From: Artemisia argyi
Taxonomy: Eukaryota > Streptophyta > Magnoliopsida > Asterales > Asteraceae
Direction: 5' to 3'
Assembly: GCA_030686995.1 (NCBI GenBank)
Contig: CM060704.1
Location: forward strand, 116,104,042 to 116,168,041
Length of the DNA stretch: 64,000 bases
The notes under the pieces are model-generated. The model was not told where the DNA came from, searched no databases, and saw only the letters and a program-made list of their open reading frames with translations. Every line of letters starts with the position of its first letter. Within the stretch, counting starts at the first letter, position 1. Positions 46,969 to 56,274 of the stretch are shown piece by piece. The position numbers were made by a program, and so were the translations under genes.

Positions 46969-48072
46969 CTATTCACAAAGTTTGTTATATTCTTTTTGTA
47001 AACTGTCATCATCAATAGAGGAGTAAGATGAGTCGGAGAATACCTCATTTGAGTTATGAGCCATGAGAGCAATATCATCATTCTTTGGCTCATCATCATC
47101 TCCTTCATAGTCACTCCAAGCACCACCCACAAAAGCTTGTTGAGGTTTGCTCTTGGGTGGTTTTGGACATTCTCCTACAAGATGACTTGTGTCTCCACAC
47201 CTATAGCATTTTCTTTCAACTTTTCCTTTCCTATCATCACGATCTTTTCGGAAAGTTTTCTTGTCATCTTTAGGTTGCCTTACAAACTTCCCTCTTCTAC
47301 GAAAGAACTTCTTGAAGTCTCTAACGGCCATAGCATATTCCTCATCATCACTATCCGAAGTAGATTCTTCATCATCACTTGATTGGACTCTAGCTTTCAA
47401 GGCAATGGACTTAACTTTTTCTTTCTTGCCTCTAACTAGTTCCGAATCTTTTTCCATTACCATTTCATGAACTTTGAGGTTTCCAATTAGCTCATCAAGT
47501 GACATGCTTGAAAGATCTTTGGATTCTTCAATTGCCGTCACTTTTGCTCTCCACTTCGGATGGAGTGCTCTAAGAAATTTCCTGACAAAGTTCTTACTAC
47601 AAAAAGATTCATCAAGTGCTTTAAGTGAAGTAATAATAGTGTTAAACCTAGCAAAAGCATTATCAATAATCTCATCTTCAGAAATAACAAATTGTTCATA
47701 TTGTTGAACAAGAAGATCAATTTTGTTATCTTTAACTTGTGAGTTTCCTTGATGAGTGACAATTAAAGATTGCCAAATATCTTTGGCGGTTTTACACAAA
47801 AAGACTCTTTCATATTCTTTCTTAGGCAAAGCGTTGTAAAGCATCATTTTAGCTTCATTATTTTTACCAATTAATTTCTTTTGATCATCATCTTTAATGT
47901 TAGTAACTACGTTGTCACCATCAATGATTATATACCATAAATCTATATCTTTAGATTTCACGTAAGTTTCAAAACGGTTTTTCCAATATATAAAACCATT
48001 TGCTTCAAAGAGTGGTGGTCTTTGCATAGATTGCCCTTCTTTGTAATTTTCAAAATCCATGGATCGTTTCAA
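46969..48072 (-). CDS. SIRE gag
   Basis: A 367-codon uninterrupted frame from MKRSMDFENYKEGQSMQRPP. It contains the copia gag domain (FIYWKNRFETYVKSKDIDLW; ALPKKEYERVFLCKTAKDIW; FVRKFLRALHPKWRAKVTAI; LIGNLKVHEMVME), an acidic Ser-rich patch, a basic patch and a single CCHC knuckle CYRCGDTSHLVGEC. The product would form the virus-like particle. It starts 56 bp inside the 5' LTR and ends at a TAG in frame with the linker ORF. Confidence 0.85.
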   Translation of the reverse strand: MKRSMDFENYKEGQSMQRPPLFEANGFIYWKNRFETYVKSKDIDLWYIIIDGDNVVTNIKDDDQKKLIGKNNEAKMMLYNALPKKEYERVFLCKTAKDIWQSLIVTHQGNSQVKDNKIDLLVQQYEQFVISEDEIIDNAFARFNTIITSLKALDESFCSKNFVRKFLRALHPKWRAKVTAIEESKDLSSMSLDELIGNLKVHEMVMEKDSELVRGKKEKVKSIALKARVQSSDDEESTSDSDDEEYAMAVRDFKKFFRRRGKFVRQPKDDKKTFRKDRDDRKGKVERKCYRCGDTSHLVGECPKPPKSKPQQAFVGGAWSDYEGDDDEPKNDDIALMAHNSNEVFSDSSYSSIDDDSLQKEYNKLCE

Positions 48073-48109
48073 GTTTTAAAATACAATATATTTTAAAAGC
48101 TTGAGTAAC

Positions 48110-48127
48110 GTAGCTCTTGATGCCAAT
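48110..48127 (-). promoter_or_regulatory. SIRE primer binding site
   Basis: On the minus strand the sequence next to the LTR is ATTGGCATCAAGAGC, a variant of the initiator-Met-tRNA primer site TGGTATCAGAGC with an added A. Confidence 0.7.
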
Positions 48128-49252
48128 TGTGGAAAACCAGAAGGGGGGTTGAATAGTTTACCATTTAAAATCTTTTTAACTTGTTTAGTTAGCTTTGAAA
48201 CTTTCCGTTTGATCAAAGATATATACACAAACACAATATATAATATGCAAGTAAATGAAAGAAACAATCAAACCACAACACGAGTATTTATCGTGGTTCG
48301 GCTACAAGGACTCTTTTTCCTTGCCCTACGTCCACGCCCCGAGTATCCAACTCGAGAGTTTCTTTCACTAGTCAACAAGCTCCTTTCACCGGCGGAGAAA
48401 ACCTTTCACGTCGCTTATACTTTTACCGACACTAAGCTAGATGTCGAGTTCTTTACCAAGGGTACAACCACTCCCGTTAGTTCTTTTACAAGGGTACAAC
48501 TACTCCCGATACACTTTGTATTTTGAGGACTAAATTACTAACCGATCACTACTGAAAATACACAATCAAATGAAGTGTAAACTACACAAGTCTACACAAT
48601 GCTAAGCTAACAAGTCTTGCAACGTTGTGTTGAATACTTGTTACTTTTAATGAGCTCGTGAATCTCTTTGCTACAAAAATAAACTTCACATATGAAATGT
48701 TAAAGGATTAGATGAAAGAATGAATGTGTGTGTGTAAAATATGATGTAGAGTGATAAGCCAAAAATCAACTTGTGGCTTGGTATTTATAGCAAAGCCTTC
48801 TGCAGGCCTGGCGGATACGGCGGAACCCTCAGATGGGTTCCGCCCGTGTACCCCCAGGGTTCCGCCGGGCTTGCAGTTGGTTTTGCAATAAATCTTGCAA
48901 ACCAAACAAAGTCACATCTCATTACACCTTGCAAACCAAACAATGTCACATCTCATTACATCTAGTCAAACACCAAACTTGCAAGCAACCACATAGTAAG
49001 TCAAACACATTTTCTTTCCATAAACGTATATTGACAAAACTTGCCATAAATGTGATGTGACAATTCTATTTTAAGAAATAAAAAGTGTTGTGTTTTATGA
49101 AATGTAAAATGTAGCAAAAGTCTAGTTTATGCAAGTCTTTAAAACTAAGATTATGTTTTACTTAGAAACTAAAGTTTACATTTTGTCGTTAACAAAACTT
49201 AGCGAAGATCGTAAAATATAAATAATGTTTTTAGACGATATTTGTATTAACA
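48128..49252 (-). repeat. 5' LTR of the SIRE-like element
   Basis: 1125 bp, the same length as the other LTR with roughly 15-20 differences by eye. It contains a palindromic module at 48798-48876. Confidence 0.9.
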
Positions 49253-49257
49253 AACTT

Positions 49258-49776
49258 TATTGCTTACATTTTATATTTATGTCTCAATATTGTTACTTTA
49301 TATTTTGCCTACATGGCGTGCATGCACTTACTGAGACCTACGATGGCAGAAAGGATGAGTAAACCTAATAAATAACTCGTTGAGTAAGAGGGTTGCAAAC
49401 CCATCAACATTGGATCACGTATCCTCGTTAAACACCTTATTCTCAAGACGTTGGAATAAGTTTCAATGCGCATCCCACGATGAATGCGCAACAATGCACA
49501 CAGTGCACATTTAACGAATTAGGAGTCGAGACTCTTGGTTCCTTAATTTTGCAGTACGCTGCAAATTAACATATACACTTATGAATTTTTATTTATTAGG
49601 TATGGACTTAATACAAATTTTCCTAAGTACGTTTTAGTTTCAATTTTGACTCTTGGCAAGTCTTTCACGAAAAGACAAATAATCTAATTACAAAATGATA
49701 CAAACAAGAGGTACAAAAGTTAAATATTATTATTCACCAAAACCACGAGTTTATACAAGTTAAAAGATCAACATAT
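49258..49776. other. Tat 3' region between SIRE and the antisense ORF
   Basis: Resumed Tat sequence with no ORF of note. Confidence 0.6.
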
Positions 49777-52409
49777 CTACATGCTGCGAGCGCGTCTATG
49801 CCCTGAGCTACTAGCCATAGACGCCAACTGCCCAACCTCACTCAGCCTTCTCAACAGGCTACTATCTTCCTGTGACACTGTCGGCACGCTGACAGGAATT
49901 CCGTTAGACCTAGGAAGATGGCCCGCACCAACACCACATAAAATGGCTTTCCCTTTCACGCCCTTCTTACGTGCAAGCCTTGTAATATGGGCCTCCAAGG
50001 ACTTCTTGAGAGGTATCTCCTTCTCAAGGGCGAAAGGATTCAGCATGTCGCGGGGGCGAGCAAAAATGGGCACCTGTAGCTGTGACTCATCCGGCTTCAA
50101 AAAGAAGTCAGGCTACGCCTCCGCACCCTCAGCTATGTGCCTCGCCAGAGTCAGCCCTTGCATAATCACGCCGATAGGGTAATCTTGATCACTCTCTAGC
50201 CGGGCAATATGGGGGAAATCAAATACCCTCATTTTCTCCATGGCAGCAACGAGCTCCGCATAAGCATCAGCCTTATAACCTGGCACTTCTGCGAGCGGCA
50301 CTGTCAGCATCTTGCTCTCATCCAGCTCCTCCATAGCCTGAGCCTTGCCACGTGCCATGGCGCACTCCACAACCTTCCCAAAGGCCTCCACAACCTCCTG
50401 GGACTCCAGCGTGCCCATGGCAGCCAAGCGAAGACCGTGACTGATCAACCACCTATGAATACAACAACGCATGCGTCAGAAGATAACAAAGGATTTAAGC
50501 GCAAAAAAGGAAATTAAAAAGAAATAAATACCTGCGCTCAGCAACAGCGGACACTAGATAAGGATACAACTCCTCATCATACTCAAGGCCCAACTTGTGC
50601 AGCTTACTTTCCTGCGTCTCCAGGGCAGTTTCTACAAACTTGCGAAACTTATCAAGTTGGGCGAAGTGCCTGCCTCTGTTCTCTTGTACGTACTTTAACC
50701 CCCAGGCGCAGTTAGTTTTGTACTGCTCAGCAGCAGCGCGCTCGCGCTTCACCTCAGCCAACAAGGCCAATCTCTCATCTGCAAGCCGCCTGGAGTACGC
50801 AGTGGTTGACACTACTTCCGCCTGCGCACTAGCCAGCTGCGCCCTCAGAAGCGTAATTTCTTCATCCTTCTGCGCAATACGGCTGCTCTCACCAGAATAG
50901 CTAGCCTTCAACTGAGCAACCAACTCAGCCTGCTGAGCAGCGGCAAGACTTAGCTTCTCCACCAAAGAACCAATGGGCACGCTACCCAGCGCCCTTGGCT
51001 CAGTCTCATCACCCTTCTGTGAAAACTCATCAGAAGGCTTAAAACTCGCCCTGGGTGGCGACCTCTGCGCAAAAGCAGCAGCATCCGCATCATCTTCAAC
51101 ACTGCGCGCATACAACAAATAGTTCAAATTCATACTCTAAATTCACATATAGTAAAGAAATTGAAGCAATAAGCAGCATAAACTACATTACTTACATGAG
51201 GGGAGGAGACTTGGGAATATCTTTGTCCGCGCCAGTGGCGGACGCATCCTCCTCTGCGGATGATTCTTCTTCAGCAATCAGGTGGCGTCTCCTCTTAGAA
51301 GTGCCAGCGCCATAACTTCCAGACGCTCCTTTACGCTTAACACCTTGGCTAGTCCCCTCTCGCTCAAGGATTTGCACACTATTTGATAACTCAGTGCGCG
51401 ATTCAGAAGCCACCGGAGACTGTTCCCTAGATTGGGGAACACTCTGCACTGGAGTAACTTGTAAGGCCGGTTGGGGAGAATCTTCAGGCCCCCCTTAATC
51501 AAGCTCCATAGTGCGCCCTGCAGTAGCTTCCATAACTGGTACCTCACCCTCCCTCAGTGGGCGCACTCCTACCGTCACCAACTTGGGCTTCTCTAAGTGC
51601 ACTACAGCAAACAGGTCCATCTCTGCGCAACAAAACATACACAACAGACAATGATTAGAAAAGTAATACAAAGAAAGGAGCGCTTACAATATCAAGAAGA
51701 ATAAAATGAAGGACAAGCACCCACCCCGCCCATCTTCGTACAAGAAAGTTGGCACTTTCGACTCCGGTTGGAAGTAGTTACGACTGATGCCCATATGCAC
51801 CAGAAACTCTTCAGGATACGCACTAATAGGGATGCGGTTGGTATCTATGGTATCCGCATCCGCCGCGCTATATGAACCAGGGAGTGGGCGCTCATCCTTC
51901 GGTAAAGACCTTTGGGTATAGAACCCAAATACCCATGGGAAAAAGACCTTATCCACCCAAAAGAATTTTTCCCTCCAATTCCTTAGGGCATCTAACTTTT
52001 TCGTATAACACTGCAAGCGCCCTGAGCGCTTGGAAAAAGATACCCACCCATTTGACCACGACGTGTGGTAAAAAGCGCGGAATAAGTGAACGGTAGGGTT
52101 AATCGCCAACAGGCGACAATTCACTTCAAAATTGGTTATTTTTGCTGCACCTATGCAGTGCAGCTGAGAAATATGAAGACGATACAAACTTAGAATATCG
52201 GAAAGAAAAAGCGAAATAGGGACATGCTGGTTCGCGAATTCGAAAAACCGCGTGTATACCCCCACCTTCCCTTCGGGGAAGTCCGCTATACATACATCCG
52301 CATCCGGAACTTCCGGATGCAGTGCCAATGGGATATAATAATCCGAGGAGAACTGACGTAGTTCATCCTCGGTTATATCGGAAGCAATCTCAGATAATTG
52401 AAGAACCAT
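49777..52409 (-). pseudogene. Four-exon antisense ORF of the Tat element
   Basis: A minus-strand gene with conventional introns: exon 1 from 52409 to about 51725, exon 2 51622-51196 (acceptor GCAG, donor GTAAGT), exon 3 51101-50532 (donor GTATTT) and exon 4 50452-49777. Exon 1 holds the plant gypsy-type transposon domain (HLFRAFYHTSWSNGWVSFSK, WREKFFWVDKVFFPWVFGFY). Exon 2 is low complexity with a KRRRHL nuclear-localisation-like patch. Exon 3 is a long coiled coil (VEKLSLAAAQQAELVAQLKA, SSRIAQKDEEITLLRAQLAS). Exon 4 ends in GHRRARSM. It is broken by TAA near 51496 and TAG near 50115. Additional antisense ORFs here are known in Tat elements; their role is unknown. Confidence 0.75.
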
Positions 52410-52789
52410 TGTTACTAACGGCGCACTCGTTGTTACCTAATAAAGTAGTTGATTTCTGAGCAAGCTATGAAAGGAATTAACAATGGCGGAATTTTCACTG
52501 TGGTACTTAGAGTGAAAAGAAGGCGGAGGTTTATATAGGGTTACCAAACCCTAAAATGATTGCCACGTGGATCCCACTACCTTAATCGTGTGGCTAGAAT
52601 AACATGGGGTACAAGCATTTTTTCACGTTTTCCGAAGGACACGTGGATAACCTCCCCATTTCCCGAGGTATTTTTGAGACTTTTTTGGACTAGATACATG
52701 GTCAAAACTTTAGGCGGTAGATATTTGAATTTTTCCCCGCCACGCTTACCGCTGACCTCACTAGTCTAGCACCCGCGGTCACAACCTGC

Positions 52790-52810
52790 GCATACTAGAC
52801 TGGGGGGACA
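52790..52810 (+). promoter_or_regulatory. Tat polypurine tract
   Basis: ACTGGGGGGACA directly before the 3' LTR. Confidence 0.75.
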
Positions 52811-53280
52811 TGATGACGTATGGTCTATATTCGGGTCACGAACCCGACTAATGAACATTACTAACGCAAAAGCCCATCACGAATGGGCTATTATTATTTG
52901 GACTACCATGCTAACGGTTTGGGCTCATGATAGCCCAAACCCAAATACATTATTTATGGTCTAGATAAGGATCTCTTATTTATGGGATAAAGATCCATAG
53001 ACCGGATAGGTATCATACGCCGAAGAGTGAGGAACACGAAATCCACAAGGATTTCGTGCCTATATAAAGAATATCATAATTCTCATTAAAAGTACAACTT
53101 ACAACCCTAACTCTTCTATACAACCTTAAAACCGATTACTTACTCTCACGCCGGAGGATAATCGTGGGAGACAATCCCACGATAAGCCTAACGGTGTTTG
53201 TTTGCTTTCTTAGTGCGCAGGTCTCAAGCATTAAGATCTGATTGGTACGAGAAAAGGAACGCCCAACTTTTGTATTAACA
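52811..53280 (+). repeat. 3' LTR of the Tat element
   Basis: 470 bp, TGATGACG ... TATTAACA, followed by the target duplication TATAA. Confidence 0.9.
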
Positions 53281-53428
53281 TATAATAAATAGCATGACAG
53301 TATCATTAAGATTCAAATACAGTAGATCATATCAGAATTTGACCTCCAAATACATATATGCATGTGCCCATTGCGCTATATCAACGATTCTAAAGCTTTT
53401 ACATACATAAAGCACTTAAATTTAGTGT

Positions 53429-54659
53429 TCAATGAGTTTCAAGAGGCATTCCAATCTTTTGACCAAAGTTAATCTTGTAGCTTTTCCTGGCTGGATGCTC
53501 CTTTTGTGGCCTGTTGAAAGCAGTCCATACTGGCTCTCCAACAAATAACCTCATTAACTGTATATGAAACCAACCAAAAACTATGGTTAATAAGGTTTAA
53601 CATGTGTCAAATGGGGTCAAACATTTTACATTTACTTCTCAAAATTCTAAAGTATTTTCCTGCATTCTTGAAACATTTCTATCTGATAGTATAAAGGTAG
53701 TTTGTTTGATTTCAAAAGTCAATGTCCAGATGAGTTGATGAGTTTTAAACAAAATTTCATTCTGTATACTCAAGATAGACTGAGCTCACATAAGTTATGC
53801 ATTTACTCTTCGAATTATAGTGTTTGTTTAGAAATTTAAAAACTAGGGAGTTCTTTTCCTTAATCTTGAGAAGCTCCTACTAAAAGTGAAACGGGAAAGT
53901 GGTTAGTATGACTCTTTAATTTTAAGACTCAAAAGTGCATACGGTAAACGAGATTCTTATGCCAAAATTCAATGTGTATATCAAGAAGATCAAATAGACT
54001 TTTGAGGTCAAATTATTAGCAATCACTTTTCTGGATACAGTGTATGTTTAGAAGTAAATGGGCGAGTTTGTTTCTCGAGATCCTTGAGACAATCGTACTT
54101 AATTCTTTTAGATGTGAGACTCGTTTTTAAGACCCTGTTTGACTTCAAAATCCAAAAGTTGAAAGATGTAAAGGATTCTAAAACGAATCTCATTGTCTAT
54201 ATGACTATATCGTAATGAGTCCTGACACTGTCCAACTTAAGGGTCGAATAAGTTGCATTTACTTTTCAAGTTATAGTGTTTGTTTAGAAGTTTGAACATG
54301 GGAGAGATTTCTCAATGTCTTGAAACACTCGTACAAAATTTTGAAGTTGGAAAGTGGCTTGTTTGACTTTATAAGTCAAAAGTGCTGAGTAAACAGTTCA
54401 AAGCAGAATTCGGCTGTGTTTACCTTGATATAGTTGGAGGTGTCGAGGGTGAAACGGTGGTATATTCCTGCAGGAAAGATGATAAGATCACCAGCCTTGA
54501 TCCAAATGCGGATCCAACGATCATCTTTTTCTCGAATATCAAAGTAGCCACTCCCTTCCAGTAACGTATCTCTTCGTCTGCATGAATGTGCTCTGTATAA
54601 AAGTTCTTTAACTTTTGTTCATAATTCTCCACTTTCTCAGGGCATAGATCCAGTAGATC
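53429..54659 (-). pseudogene. Acireductone dioxygenase copy 1 (exons 3-4 only)
   Basis: Exon 4 (53557-53429, with acceptor and stop) is intact and encodes [18 protein letters not shown] and the C-terminus, with only two visible substitutions relative to copy 2 (Q-K-E and L-E-T-H). Exon 3 (54659-54424) is 236 bp instead of 240, because four bases are missing right after the codons for HADEEIRY. This shifts the frame before the second metal-binding His and the rest of the cupin barrel. Exons 1 and 2 have no counterpart upstream. It is therefore a truncated tandem duplicate and a pseudogene. Confidence 0.85.
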
Positions 54660-55534
54660 CTACAAACAATGTTACCATAGCCAAAATTAACTATACAAGT
54701 TACACCTCTTATCATATTTGGTAGATGTCACAAAAGAGGAGCAGATTAGTTATTGGGTCATAATAGGTTGTATGTAAAGATCTAAATATGTGGAACATGA
54801 CCACAAAGGCCATACTACTTAAATTTCAATCAAAACATTTTACTGAAGCTGTTTGCGAGGATGTACACATAAAAACTACAGTTTGAGCAACATTCTACAT
54901 GTTAGACCGGTTCTGTTTTTCTGCTTTAAGTTTTTATTTTCCCCATATGAGTCATTTGACCAGTTAGGGATACATGATAACCCACAAAAACCTTTTTCTA
55001 AGTATTTGGGTTCAAATCACGACCATATTTTTAGTCTGGTATTCTCAGTTTTAATAAATTGCACTTGCTCTCTTACCTACCAAAATGACTATATATTTAG
55101 AATGTTCAACACCACATCTTATTGGTTAATAATATACAAATTATCCTAATTAACAAGACCATATTTTCATTCTTTAGCCTAAACAATTTATTTTAGCCTA
55201 CTTGAGTATGTAAAGCCTCAGTAATAATATAACACTACAAGCTAGGCCATCAAATAAGTACAAAGATAAGCGTAAAACAAAATTATAAATCAAATAAGTA
55301 AAAGATAAACATAAGAGTAAAACAAAATTAATAATCAAAATAAGTAAAAAAAAATAACACAAACAAAAAGGAAGTGACAAAGCAGAAGTAAACATAGCGC
55401 ATATATTAACTTCATGCTTGTCACATTGCCCAACAGCAAAAATAATTATCAGCTATATGTATACACTTATCTTCTTTCATTTGTCGATGTGGGATTTACT
55501 CCACACCCAATGTCACTTCATAAAATATCTAGTA
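54660..55534. other. Intron-derived part of ARD copy 1 and duplication breakpoint
   Basis: 54660-55137 matches intron 2 of the functional ARD (57686-58260), and 55155-55230 matches 62187-62279 beyond the RTE element. After about 55230 the homology stops, marking the end of the duplicated segment. 55285-55410 resembles the tandem repeat at 24537-24720. Confidence 0.7.
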
Positions 55535-56274
55535 TAGCCAAGTACATGATGCGATTATACTTGAGAACTAAATTAAAACCAGTTTGATTAGTCGTGTGAT
55601 GAATGCAGCTCTTAAACTTGCATTGTGTGTTTTTCCTAGATTTTAACTGTTACATAAATGTAAACTATATTACCATCTAACCACAAATTACTAACTTAAC
55701 ATGTCAACTCATAGTGTAAGTTTCGTAGTTTTAGTAGCTTAAACTTGTTTATGTACTTGTAAGAATACAAAATAAAGTTGTAAACCTACATTCACATTTG
55801 CAAACAATGCTAGTAACGAACAGCTGATGTGAAAACTTTAATATGTTCGATATTCTCGTTATTTTAACTGATATAAGAGTTGATAAGATTTTCCTAAATG
55901 TTATGTGGGTCAATGGAAGCACCATAGGTATATCTAATTTTGTCACAGCTTAATGATTTAGACGTGCATTTTATCGCAACATTCACAGTTCAGAGTTCTT
56001 AGAACTCCGGTCAAAAAGGCAATAGCCGAAGAACAAGTATAGATAAATCCAAAAGTATACATGTTCACTGGGACTAATGATGTAGTCATCCCAAATAAGG
56101 GTGAACTTGGGGACTTCTTGGAGTATATATTAAAGCTATAATAAATACTAGCATGACAATATCATTAAGATTCATATACAGCAGATCATATCAGAATTTG
56201 ACCTCCAAATACATATATGTTCCCATTGCGCTATATCAACGATTCTAAAGCTTTTACATACATAAAGCACGTGT
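55535..56274. repeat. 3' flank of the functional ARD gene
   Basis: Uninterrupted version of the sequence split at 26580-28105/53286-53428 and found decayed at 6556-7670. It is the reference (empty) site for both the Tat and the LINE-like insertions. Confidence 0.7.

Larger units (their letters stand above)
37934..49252 (-). mobile_element. SIRE-like Ty1/copia element in antisense orientation inside Tat
   Basis: 11.3 kb with perfect 5-bp duplications AACTT (37929-37933 and 49253-49257). It has two 1125-bp LTRs, a primer site at 48110-48127, gag (48072-46969), pol (46938-43329) and about 4 kb of downstream sequence with additional ORFs before a cluster of polypurine tracts. Long downstream regions with extra ORFs and repeated polypurine tracts are SIRE/Maximus traits. 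The RT catalytic box is deleted, so it cannot replicate itself. Confidence 0.88.
28106..53280 (+). mobile_element. Tat-lineage Ty3/gypsy retrotransposon with two nested insertions
   Basis: It is bounded by the perfect 5-bp duplication TATAA (28101-28105 and 53281-53285). It has LTRs of 483 and 470 bp, a primer site, gag, protease, RT, RNase H plus a second RNase H, integrase and a 3' antisense ORF, the order known for Tat/Retand elements. Two later insertions (29518-33015 and 37934-49252, each with its own 5-bp duplication) inflate it from about 10.3 kb to 25.2 kb. Many stops and frameshifts and a lost integrase glutamate show it is dead. Confidence 0.9.
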
